A program made the translations under genes and the position numbers. Positions 8,248-15,622 of a stretch of DNA of 64,000 nucleotides are shown one piece after another. The notes under the pieces were generated by a model. The model made no database searches. It saw only the letters and a list, made by a program, of their open reading frames with translations, and was not told the origin of the DNA. This DNA comes from JAIPEI01 sp964443135 (GTDB lineage Bacteria; Desulfobacterota; DSM-4660; Desulfatiglandales; HGW-15), in assembly GCA_964443135.1 (NCBI GenBank), contig CAYUBQ010000007.1, positions 33,104 through 97,103 of the forward strand. The letters are read 5' to 3'. Each line of letters begins with the position of its first letter. Position 1 is the first letter of the stretch.

Positions 8248-8745
8248 ATGGCCGCCCGAAAAGAAACGCCGGTCCGAAAGACATCCAAGGCGATCATCGA
8301 TCTCCTGATCAGCATCCCGATCTTCGACACGCTGAAATCGGACGAGCTTCGGCTGGCGACCCGGTACATGAACCTCATGGACGTGGAGCCCCAGGAGATC
8401 ATCTTCAAGGAAGGGGACCAGGGGAACTACGTCTGCTTTGTCGTGGACGGCGCCCTGGAGGTGATCAAGGGCGTGGACACGGGGCACCAGGTCGCCATCG
8501 CCACCCTCGGGAAAAACCGTTCCATCGGCGAGATGGCGGTGATCGACGACTTCCCGCGGTCCGCCACGGTCCGGGCGCAGAAGGCGAGCACCCTGCTCAT
8601 CCTCACACGGGAGGGCTTCGACAAGATCCTGGAGGAGCATCCCCGAACCGGGGTCAAGATCCTCAAGGGGCTGGCGCGGCTCCTGAGCCAGAACCTGAGA
8701 AAGACCTCCAGCAGGCTGGCGGACTACATGCTCCCCGTCAGCTGA
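8248..8745 (+). CDS. Cyclic-nucleotide-binding domain protein
   Basis: A 165-residue protein consisting essentially of one CNMP (cAMP/cGMP-binding) beta-roll. FKEGDQGNYVCFVVDG forms the first strands. GEMAVIDDFPRSATVRA is the phosphate-binding cassette with its conserved Glu and Arg. There is no helix-turn-helix after the roll, so it is not a CRP-type activator. It may be a stand-alone sensor or a regulatory subunit. The start is ATG 8248 after AAGGAGG; the open frame extends further upstream without a ribosome-binding site. It converges on the BON gene, with the palindrome at 8754-8844 between them. Confidence 0.85.
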   Translation: MAARKETPVRKTSKAIIDLLISIPIFDTLKSDELRLATRYMNLMDVEPQEIIFKEGDQGNYVCFVVDGALEVIKGVDTGHQVAIATLGKNRSIGEMAVIDDFPRSATVRAQKASTLLILTREGFDKILEEHPRTGVKILKGLARLLSQNLRKTSSRLADYMLPVS

Positions 8746-8753
8746 AACCGCGG

Positions 8754-8844
8754 CAAGATCCGGGGACACCATACTCAACTCGAGGTGGAACGGCACAATC
8801 CCGGGCGACCCCTCTCGAGTTGAGTAGGGTGTCCCCGGATCTTG
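8754..8844. repeat. REP-like palindrome, family 2, between convergent genes
   Basis: Two 31-base arms (8754-8784 and 8814-8844) are perfect inverted copies except for one base, separated by 29 bases. The arms contain CCGGGGACACC and end inside with CTCGAG. The position between the stop codons of two convergent genes lets the hairpin act as a bidirectional terminator. The sequence differs from the family-1 palindrome at 2671 but shares the GGGGAC core, as REP families using related transposases often do. Confidence 0.75.
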
Positions 8845-8855
8845 TCAGTAAGGCG

Positions 8856-10382
8856 CTAACCGCCTTCGACCGCCAGCCGGTTGTCCACCCAGACCGCGCC
8901 GCCTTCGTAGGCGTTTCGGGCGGCCGCGCCGTACTCGGACCAGGAGTCCACCTCCCCGGTCAGCTTCGCCCGGCCGTTGATCACGGTCACCTCGACGTCC
9001 TCTTCGTCCACGAACGGGCTCCACCAGAGCTCGTCCTCGATCTCCGCCCGGATCTCCGCGTCTCCGGCCCCGGGGCTGAGCGGCTCGGGGCGATACCAGC
9101 GGTAGTCCGACGGATCGAGATCGTCCAGGTAGGGGTCGCGGACGAAGGCGCTCAGGTCGTAGTCCACGGTGAGCCTGTTCTTCACCGTCCGGAGCCCCTC
9201 GATCCCGGAGATCACGTCCTCGGCCCGGGCCTTCTCGTAGTAGGAGTCCACGCTCCCGTACAGGGTCGCCGTGCCGCCGGTCACCTCCACCGAGATCTCG
9301 TAAGGCTCCAGGTAGGGGTCGCGGGAAACGGCGTCGCCCGCCTTCCGCTCCAGCACCTCCGGGTCGACCGGCCGGCTGGGGCGCACCCGCAACCGGTTCT
9401 TCACCCCCAGGACACCCACCGTGTTCCTGGCGTCCCCGGCCGCGGCCCGCTTCTCCTTCAGGTCGTTCACGATTCCCCTGAGGGTCACCACCCCGTCGTC
9501 GACTCGGGTGGTCACCCTGAGGCCGACCACGCGGGGGTCGTACAGAAGGGCGTCCTCCACGGCCTTTCGGACCTCCTCGTCCGACACCGCTACGTACTTG
9601 TCCTTGCGAAGGTCCTCGTCCCGGGCCCAGAGCTTCACGTCGAGGTCCGAAGCGTCCACCGATTCGACGCCGGTCACGTGGGCGTCGATCATGGCGCGGC
9701 GCTTCTCCGCCGCGCTGCCTACGACCCCGGAGAGCCGAACGCGGCCGTCCTCCGCAGCCACCTCGATCAGGGCGTGGTCCACCAGCTCGTCCCAGCGCAG
9801 GGTCTCCCGGACCTCGGCCAGGATCTCGGCGTCGGGCCGCACCGCTCCGGCGTCCACGTCGATCTGGTTCTCGAGGCCCGTCACCCCTCGAACCCCTTTG
9901 GCCACGGTTCCTGCCAGCCTTTTCTCCCGCCAGGAGTCCGCGGTGCCGGTCAGGGTCACGACGCTGTCGTTCACGGCGACCCGGACCTCGTACGACTCCG
10001 TGGCCGAGTCGGTCAGCAGGGCGTCCTCCACGTCCCTGGCGATGTCCGTGTCCGATCGGGGCACCACGGGCTTCACATCGACCCGGTTCACCACCGCCCG
10101 CACGCCCCGGACCGTCTCCGCGACGCGCGTGGCCCGCTCCCTGGCGAGGATGTTGTCCACGGTGCCGGTCAGGCTGACGATGCCCTGGTTCACGGCCACG
10201 TCGAGGTTGTTCAGGCTCACCCCCGGGTCCATGATCAGCTCTTTTTCCACGGCCTCCATGATGTTTGCGTCGGTGAGCTCCCTCACCGCGGCCCGGGCCT
10301 CGTCCCCCGCAAAGGGGGGCGCAGCGAGGGCCAGAACCAGCAGCAGGGCCGCAGCCATGCCTTGATGTCTCGAGGATCCCAT
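8856..10382 (-). CDS. Periplasmic protein with six BON domains
   Basis: A 508-residue secreted protein. Residues 1-31 form a signal peptide (hydrophobic core AAALLLVLALAAPPFAG). Six BON repeats of 65-80 residues follow, each with the pattern VTLTGTVDS (for example VSLTGTVDN, VTLTGTADS, VRLSGVVGS, VTLRGIVND, ATLYGSVDS, AKLTGEVDS). BON domains bind phospholipid or envelope ligands; OsmY, with two, is an osmotic-stress chaperone. Six in tandem is unusually many. The ATG has a perfect AAGGAGG ribosome-binding site. About 100 bases upstream lies a copy of the regulon promoter, divergent from the small gene at 10649. Confidence 0.92.
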   Translation of the reverse strand: MGSSRHQGMAAALLLVLALAAPPFAGDEARAAVRELTDANIMEAVEKELIMDPGVSLNNLDVAVNQGIVSLTGTVDNILARERATRVAETVRGVRAVVNRVDVKPVVPRSDTDIARDVEDALLTDSATESYEVRVAVNDSVVTLTGTADSWREKRLAGTVAKGVRGVTGLENQIDVDAGAVRPDAEILAEVRETLRWDELVDHALIEVAAEDGRVRLSGVVGSAAEKRRAMIDAHVTGVESVDASDLDVKLWARDEDLRKDKYVAVSDEEVRKAVEDALLYDPRVVGLRVTTRVDDGVVTLRGIVNDLKEKRAAAGDARNTVGVLGVKNRLRVRPSRPVDPEVLERKAGDAVSRDPYLEPYEISVEVTGGTATLYGSVDSYYEKARAEDVISGIEGLRTVKNRLTVDYDLSAFVRDPYLDDLDPSDYRWYRPEPLSPGAGDAEIRAEIEDELWWSPFVDEEDVEVTVINGRAKLTGEVDSWSEYGAAARNAYEGGAVWVDNRLAVEGG

Positions 10383-10488
10383 GTCGTACCTCCTTCCTAT
10401 TTTTCTCTCTTCCCGGCAACGGCCCTTCCCCCGCGATCCCTAAGACGGCATCGGGGATTCAGAGCCCGGTAATGAATCATTTCCCGGA

Positions 10489-10536
10489 ATCTTACCCGGC
10501 TCGAGCGCGACGCGACAATGGGGTGCAGCCTGTAAT
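10489..10536 (-). promoter_or_regulatory. Regulon promoter copy D (6-BON gene)
   Basis: Minus strand: ATTACAGG (10536-10529), 6 bases, CCCAT (10522-10518), 22 bases, -10 GTAAGAT (10495-10489). It is divergent from copy C, only 32 bases away motif to motif, so one regulator complex could serve both genes. The motif, spacing and -10 are visible; the regulon role is inferred. Confidence 0.7.
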
Positions 10537-10568
10537 GGCGCGTTCATCGCCTGCCCTCCCCGGCGCGA

Positions 10569-10615
10569 AATACAGGCTTCACCCCATTCCGGCTTTCCCA
10601 TGGAGTTGGTAGGAT
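10569..10615 (+). promoter_or_regulatory. Regulon promoter copy C (small gene at 10649)
   Basis: AATACAGG (10569-10576), 6 bases, CCCAT (10583-10587), 21 bases, -10 GTAGGAT (10609-10615). It would give a transcript starting near 10621, about 30 bases before the ATG at 10649. It forms an inverted pair with copy D. Confidence 0.7.
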
Positions 10616-10648
10616 CCGATGACAAAACCGCAAAGAAAGGAGAACGCG

Positions 10649-10867
10649 ATGGCCCGGCGCGGACAGGTGGACATGGAGAGGCTCTGGGAGCTCTCCCAGA
10701 AGGGGTACACGGCGGACCGGCTCATGAACGAGCTCGACATGAAGGATCGGGCCCAGCTGAAAAACGCCCTGGAGGAGCTGCTGCGCGAAAAGGGCGAGAA
10801 CGACGTGCTGCGGGGGCTCATCGGCCAGGCCTCCCTGGACGAGTCACAGCACATGGACGGTCTGTAG
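10649..10867 (+). CDS. Small conserved-looking protein of unknown function
   Basis: A 72-residue, charged, largely helical protein beginning MARRGQVDMERLWELSQ. I do not recognise the family. The middle part (YTADRLMNELDMKDRAQLK) looks like a short helix-turn-helix or helical hairpin. There is no signal peptide or membrane segment. Start choice: the frame is open from 10619, but the ATG at 10649 has AGAAAGGAG directly upstream. It is preceded at the right distance by regulon promoter copy C, which supports it as a real gene in a putative stress regulon. Confidence 0.75.
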   Translation: MARRGQVDMERLWELSQKGYTADRLMNELDMKDRAQLKNALEELLREKGENDVLRGLIGQASLDESQHMDGL

Positions 10868-10892
10868 GATCCGGTGATCCCGACTCCGGACC

Positions 10893-12002
10893 TCACGAGG
10901 AGCGGGGATTGCCCGACGGCCGGTACTCCTCCTGATAGAGGTCCAGCATGACCCTCGCAAACCCCATGATCAGGGGGCCGTAGAGGAGTCCCATGAGGCC
11001 GTACCAGTGCACGGCCCCGACGATTCCGAGAAAGAGGTAGAAGGGAGACATGGTCCCTTCCCCCCGCATCAGGTAGGGGCGCACGAAGTTGTCGATGGAC
11101 CCTACCAGCAGGGCGTTCCACAGGGCCAGGAACAGGGCGGACCTCCACTGCCCGGACAGGGCCAGGTAGGCGGAGGCCGGCAGCCAGATCAGGGCGGACC
11201 CCACCACCGGGATGAACGAGGAGAACCCGAGCAGGGTGCCCCAGAAAAGCGCGGGGATCCCCACCAGGAAGAAGCCCACCCCACCGGCGAGGCCCTGGAG
11301 CAGGGCCGTGACAAAGCTCCCCAGGAGCGCGGTTCGCGCGACCGCCCGGACCTTCCGGATGATCCGGTCGTTCTGCTCGTCCCTCAGGGGCGACAGCAGC
11401 TTGACGGCGCCCAGCATCCGCTCGCCGTCCCGGACCACGAAGAAGAGCACGAAGACCATGACCATGAAGTGAAAGCCCAGAGACACTGCGTCCCTGAGCA
11501 GGGATGCACCCCGGCTCAGGACCTCCTGGCCGAACCCCTTGGTCCACTGGAGCAGGTGCCCGCCCAGGTCCAGGCCGGACAGCAGCTCCACGCCGAGCCT
11601 CTCGTGGAGCCACTCCCGCACGGCGCCCCCCTGGGCCGCTCCCAAAATGGCCTCCATCCGCCCCTCACCGACCCACCGGTTGATCTGGTTCACAACGCCC
11701 ACGCCCTGGTTCACCAGGGCGGAGAAGAAGTAGAGAGCGGGAATCAGGATGAGCACGGTGATGACGGCGACGCCCAGCAGGGAGGCCGGGGTCTCCTTCC
11801 CCTTGAAGGCGCGAACCAGCCGGACCTTGAACGGGTGGAAGGCGGAACCCAGGACCACCGCCAGGATGATGGTGTGGAGGAACGGGTCGAGCACCCGGTA
11901 GGCGAGGTACAGGGAGAACAGAAGGAGGGCCAGGAACAGTCCCCGGCCCTCCTCGAGCCACCGGTCGATCCGGTCTTCCGATTCCGTCTCGTTCCGTGTC
12001 AT
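10893..12002 (-). CDS. AI-2E family transporter (PerM/YdiK type)
   Basis: A 369-residue polytopic membrane protein with about seven to eight transmembrane segments, including FLALLLFSLYLAYRVLDPFL and LLGVAVITVLILIPALYFF. The family-typical C-terminal part reads GFSSFIPVVGSALIWLPA and ends GLLYGPLIMGFARVMLDLY. The family covers the proposed autoinducer-2 exporter TqsA and Na+/H+ antiporters; the substrate here is unknown. The start is ATG 12002 with CGGAG upstream; a longer open frame exists but has no ribosome-binding site. It follows the P-type ATPase on the same strand after 70 bases. Confidence 0.88.
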   Translation of the reverse strand: MTRNETESEDRIDRWLEEGRGLFLALLLFSLYLAYRVLDPFLHTIILAVVLGSAFHPFKVRLVRAFKGKETPASLLGVAVITVLILIPALYFFSALVNQGVGVVNQINRWVGEGRMEAILGAAQGGAVREWLHERLGVELLSGLDLGGHLLQWTKGFGQEVLSRGASLLRDAVSLGFHFMVMVFVLFFVVRDGERMLGAVKLLSPLRDEQNDRIIRKVRAVARTALLGSFVTALLQGLAGGVGFFLVGIPALFWGTLLGFSSFIPVVGSALIWLPASAYLALSGQWRSALFLALWNALLVGSIDNFVRPYLMRGEGTMSPFYLFLGIVGAVHWYGLMGLLYGPLIMGFARVMLDLYQEEYRPSGNPRSS

Positions 12003-12072
12003 GCCGATGGCTCCGGCCCCTTTTTCCTCCGGCGGTCGACTCGCCTCCCGTCCCGTTCCCCGGGGACGCGGG

Positions 12073-14757
12073 CTACCGGGACGCCCGGCCCTTCTGGAGC
12101 TGAAGGATCGCAAGCGGCACCAGGCTCATTCCGAGAATCAGGACCCAGGATTCCGCGTCCGGCGCCTCCAGTCCGAGCACCAGGGAGAGCCCGGGAAGGT
12201 AAGCGCCGGCCAGCAGCAGGAGCGAGCAGAGCACCAGCGCGCCCCAGACGAACGGGTTCCGCACCACGTCGTTCTTCAGCACGTGGGTCCCTTTCTCCCG
12301 CATGTTGAAGATGTGCCACAGCCTCGCAAAGGCCAGGGTCAGGAAGGAGACGGTGACCGCCCCGGCCCGGTCCGCTTCCAGCCAGTGAAAGGAGAGGGCG
12401 AACGCGCCCAGGACCGCCGCTGCCAGCAAGACGGACGAGGCCACGATGTAGGCCCAGTGCCTGCGGGCCAGTACGGCCTCCTTGGGATCCCTCGGGGGAC
12501 GCTCCATCAGGGATGGGTCCCCCGCGCCCATGCCCAGCGCCAGGGCCGGGAAGACGTCTCCGATCAGGTTGAGGTAGAGGATCTGAAGCGGGAGCAGCGG
12601 CAGGGGCGCCCCGGCCAGGAGGGCCGCGGTCACGATCATGATCTCGCTCACGTTTCCGCTCAGCAGGTAGAGGATGAACTTGCGGATGTTGTGAAAGATC
12701 GCCCTTCCCTGCTCGACCGCCGCCACGATGGAGTAGAAGGCGTCGTCCTTCAGCACCATGTCCGCGGCCTGTCGCGCCACCTGGGTCCCCCGCATTCCCA
12801 TGGCGACTCCGATGTCCGCCTTCTTCAGGGCCGGGGCGTCGTTGACCCCGTCGCCGGTCATGGCCACCACCTCCCCGGCCTCCTGGTGGATGGTGACGAG
12901 ATCCAGCTTCTGCCGCGGGCTCACCCGGGCCAACACGGGGGCGCGCAGCACCCGGTCGCGGTTCGCGGTCCCGCCCCCCTTTCCGATCTCCTCGCCGCGT
13001 ACGACCTCCAACCCCTCTTCGTCGGCCAGCTCCAGGGCGAGGGCGATGCTCCTCGCCGTCATGGGCTGGTCACCCGTGACCATGACCACCCGCATCCCGG
13101 CCCGGTGGCAGGCCGCGACGGCTTCCCGGACCCCTTCCCGCGGCGGGTCCATGAGCCCATACAGCCCCTGGAAGGTCAACCCCTCGTACGGCCCCGTCTC
13201 CGGGTCCTCCACCTCCTTCACCGCGCCGGCGAGGACCCGAAGGCCGTCCTCCCCCGCCAGGTCCCGGTTTTGCTCCTCCCAGCGCCGAAGCGACGCCTCG
13301 TCCATCTCCACCGTTCCTTCGGGCGTGCGAATCCTCGAGCACGCCTCGAGGACCGCCTCGGGCGCCCCCTTGACCGACACCCGGTAGCGGCCGTCCCCGA
13401 GGGCGTTGTAAACGGCCATCATGCGGACCGATCGATCGAAGGGCACCTCCCGCTCCAGGGGCATGGACTCCAGCAGGTCGTCCCGCGCCACGCCCGCCTC
13501 CCCGGCCGCCGACACCAGGGCCGTCTCCAGCGGGTCCCCCTTGCGCGAACCCGCGTGCCCGGAGGCCTCGATGCAGAGGGCGCCCGTCTCCAGGAGGCCG
13601 CGCAGGAGCTCGCCGCCCTCCTCGGAAGCCGGGGGTGTCTCTCCTTCCCCGAGGTCCAGCTCGCGCACCGACTCGGAGCCGCCGCCCGGGAAGGCGACCC
13701 GCCGCAGGCTCAGGCGGTTCTCCGTGAGGGTGCCCGTCTTGTCCGTGCAGATGACCGTGGTGGAGCCCAGGGTCTCCACCGCGGAGAGGCGGTTGATCAG
13801 GGCGTTTCTTCCGGCCATGCGCCACATGCCACGCGCCAGGGCGATGGTGGCCACGATGGGAAGCCCCTCCGGGATGGCGGCCACGGCCAGGGCGATGGCG
13901 GTCTCGACGATCAGGAGGAGGTCCTTGCCCACCAGGATCCCGCTCAGGGCCACCACCGCCGTGAGCGCCAGGGTCACCCACACCAGCCGCCGGCCGAGAC
14001 GGTCGAGACGCTTCTCGAGGGGGGTCTCCTCCTCCTCGGCCCCCTCGGCCATGGCGGCGATCCGGCCGAGCTCGGTCCCCATGCCCGTGGCCGTGACGAC
14101 CCCCGTGCCCGAGCCGCCGGTCACCGCGCTCCCGCGGAACAGCATGTTGAACCGCTCGGAGAGGGCCGCCTCCGCTTCGATCGCTTCGATCTGCTTGGGC
14201 ACGCCTTCGGACTCTCCGGTCATGGAGGACTCGTCCGCCTTGAGGCCGGAGGCGTCCAGCAGGCGAAGGTCGGCCGGTACCATGTCCCCGGCCTCCACGA
14301 AGACGAGGTCGCCCGGGACCAGGTTCTCGGAGTCGATCTCCCGCGTCCGGCCGTCCCGGAGGGTCCGGACCCGGGTGTGCCCCAGCTTTTCCAGGGCCTC
14401 CATGGAACGGACCGCACGCCACTCGGTGAAGAAGCCGATCCCCGCGTTCAGGACCACGGCGATCAGGATGGACACGCCCTCCAGCCACCGCCCGAAGGTG
14501 AAGGAAAGGACGGCCGCCGCTCCCAGGAGCAGGATGATCAGGTTCTTGAACTGATCCAGGAGAATGGCCCAGACGGACCGCTCGCGGGAGGCGTGGAGGC
14601 TGTTGGGCCCGTAACGGTCCAGCCGCGACGCGGCCTCGGATGCGTCCAGGCCCTGATTCCTGGACACGGAAAGGCCCCGGAGCGTCTCCTCGACGTCGAG
14701 GGCCCACGGCTGCGCGACATCCTGTCGGTCACTCGGGGCGGGATCTCTGCTCTTCAT
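12073..14757 (-). CDS. P-type cation ATPase (Ca2+-type, PacL/PMR1-like)
   Basis: An 894-residue P2-type ATPase. In order: an N-terminal cation-ATPase domain; an actuator with TGES (in SSMTGESEGVP); the CAIPEG-equivalent AVAAIPEGLPIVATIALARGM in M4; phosphorylation motif DKTGTLTENR; an ATP-binding KGAPEAVL; and the hinge TGDGVNDAPALKKADIGVAMG. Ten membrane segments are apparent. This arrangement fits calcium/manganese-exporting pumps at the inner membrane, although Na+ or K+ specificity cannot be excluded. The ATG is preceded by GGAAGG. Confidence 0.92.
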   Translation of the reverse strand: MKSRDPAPSDRQDVAQPWALDVEETLRGLSVSRNQGLDASEAASRLDRYGPNSLHASRERSVWAILLDQFKNLIILLLGAAAVLSFTFGRWLEGVSILIAVVLNAGIGFFTEWRAVRSMEALEKLGHTRVRTLRDGRTREIDSENLVPGDLVFVEAGDMVPADLRLLDASGLKADESSMTGESEGVPKQIEAIEAEAALSERFNMLFRGSAVTGGSGTGVVTATGMGTELGRIAAMAEGAEEEETPLEKRLDRLGRRLVWVTLALTAVVALSGILVGKDLLLIVETAIALAVAAIPEGLPIVATIALARGMWRMAGRNALINRLSAVETLGSTTVICTDKTGTLTENRLSLRRVAFPGGGSESVRELDLGEGETPPASEEGGELLRGLLETGALCIEASGHAGSRKGDPLETALVSAAGEAGVARDDLLESMPLEREVPFDRSVRMMAVYNALGDGRYRVSVKGAPEAVLEACSRIRTPEGTVEMDEASLRRWEEQNRDLAGEDGLRVLAGAVKEVEDPETGPYEGLTFQGLYGLMDPPREGVREAVAACHRAGMRVVMVTGDQPMTARSIALALELADEEGLEVVRGEEIGKGGGTANRDRVLRAPVLARVSPRQKLDLVTIHQEAGEVVAMTGDGVNDAPALKKADIGVAMGMRGTQVARQAADMVLKDDAFYSIVAAVEQGRAIFHNIRKFILYLLSGNVSEIMIVTAALLAGAPLPLLPLQILYLNLIGDVFPALALGMGAGDPSLMERPPRDPKEAVLARRHWAYIVASSVLLAAAVLGAFALSFHWLEADRAGAVTVSFLTLAFARLWHIFNMREKGTHVLKNDVVRNPFVWGALVLCSLLLLAGAYLPGLSLVLGLEAPDAESWVLILGMSLVPLAILQLQKGRASR

Positions 14758-14808
14758 CCACCTTCCATTCTCCGGGGGGGGCGTTATGCGGGAGGTCGAG
14801 GCAACCTG

Positions 14809-15018
14809 TCATCGGGACGGCCCGGGGCCTCCGGTCTTCTTCTCCCGGCTCCCCTTGACGAGGAAGTAGATCCCCGCCCCGATGGCCGGTATGCCGAGAA
14901 TCACGCCGACGACCGGAATGACCGAGAAGTTGAGGAGAAACAGCACGAGCCCCAGAATGATCAACAGAAGACCGATGAGCACCGGGGACCTTGCGGACAG
15001 CTTCGCTTCCTTCATCAT
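14809..15018 (-). CDS. Small two-helix membrane protein
   Basis: A 69-residue protein beginning MMKEAKLSARSPVLIGLLLI, with two hydrophobic helices (about 14-34 and 35-55) separated by PVV, and a basic C-terminal tail. No family is recognised. Start ATGATG at 15018 follows AAAAGGAGG. The leader is long (about 160 bases) and starts from regulon promoter copy E. It contains a 6-codon mini-ORF (MDPENA) that could affect translation. It lies just upstream of the P-type ATPase gene on the same strand, so it might modulate the pump; that is speculation. Confidence 0.75.
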   Translation of the reverse strand: MMKEAKLSARSPVLIGLLLIILGLVLFLLNFSVIPVVGVILGIPAIGAGIYFLVKGSREKKTGGPGPSR

Positions 15019-15182
15019 GAATCCTCCTTTTGTGAATGACGGATTCGCAAAGACCTGCTCACCCGCGGCGGGCAACGCGAGCACCGACGGGGACGCCCGC
15101 GGCTGATCTCGAAATTTCAGGCGTTTTCCGGATCCATCGTGAATCGAAGTGGAAAGGGTTCTGCGCTCTCCCTCTCCCCGCG

Positions 15183-15229
15183 ATATTACATGCGCACCGG
15201 GGGACCGGCAATGGGGCGAATCCTGTATT
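15183..15229 (-). promoter_or_regulatory. Regulon promoter copy E (small membrane protein)
   Basis: Minus strand: AATACAGG (15229-15222), 6 bases, CCCAT (15215-15211), 21 bases, -10 GTAATAT (15189-15183), one of the best -10s of the set. It faces away from copy F in the same gap. Confidence 0.7.
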
Positions 15230-15388
15230 GGGACGGCTCGGTCGCTCCTTTCGCGCATCGTCTCTCCCGCATTCCGGTCGACGGCGGGACCGTCCCCCCT
15301 CACACCCGGGAGGGAACAGGGACCCGGGAACGTCTCCCGGTGGTCACGCTGCGCTCGAAAGGGCGCTTCCATGCAAGATGCAGGAAAA

Positions 15389-15435
15389 AATACCGGAATG
15401 ACCCCATTCACGGAGCGGGGTCCGGTGTGTAGGCT
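15389..15435 (+). promoter_or_regulatory. Regulon promoter copy F (orphan, points at a small ORF)
   Basis: AATACCGG (15389-15396), 6 bases, CCCAT (15403-15407), 21 bases, GTAGGCT (15429-15435). It reads rightwards, where no large plus-strand gene exists until 16901; the first possible product is the 44-codon ORF at 15488. It could also give RNA antisense to the glycosyltransferase gene. Confidence 0.55.
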
Positions 15436-15487
15436 TGACCGGAGACGAAGTATCGTATCGTAGTGATCCACGAAGGAGGCGGGAACC

Positions 15488-15622
15488 GTGGGGAATCCAA
15501 GCGGGAGAGAGCCCGGAGGCCCGGCCCCGGACGATGGTTCGCCGGGATTCAGGCCCGCCGGAACCGGTCGGCGACGCGGCGGTAGAAGGCGAGGGTCCGG
15601 CCGGCCACGGCGGGCCAGCTGA
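15488..15622 (+). CDS. Putative 44-residue Gly/Arg/Pro-rich small protein
   Basis: A GTG at 15488 follows a perfect AAGGAGG (15473-15479) at 8 bases. The frame encodes 44 residues starting VGNPSGREPGGPAPDD and ending in an Arg/Gly-rich tail (GRRRGGRRRG). It lies about 45 bases after the predicted start of the copy F transcript. The 3' half overlaps the end of the glycosyltransferase gene in antisense, which constrains its composition, so the arginine-rich tail may be a by-product. No family is recognised. The promoter and ribosome-binding site are the only support. Confidence 0.3.
   Translation: MGNPSGREPGGPAPDDGSPGFRPAGTGRRRGGRRRGSGRPRRAS

Noticed and set aside
10518..10587. The C/D inverted pair read as a REP element or terminator hairpin
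   Set aside because: Single, non-paired copies of the same motif precede other genes at fixed distance to a -10, which fits a promoter site better than a mobile palindrome.
10583..10588. CCCCATT as a sigma32-type -10
   Set aside because: No CTTGAA -35 lies at the needed distance, and the conserved GTAnnnT further downstream is the better -10.
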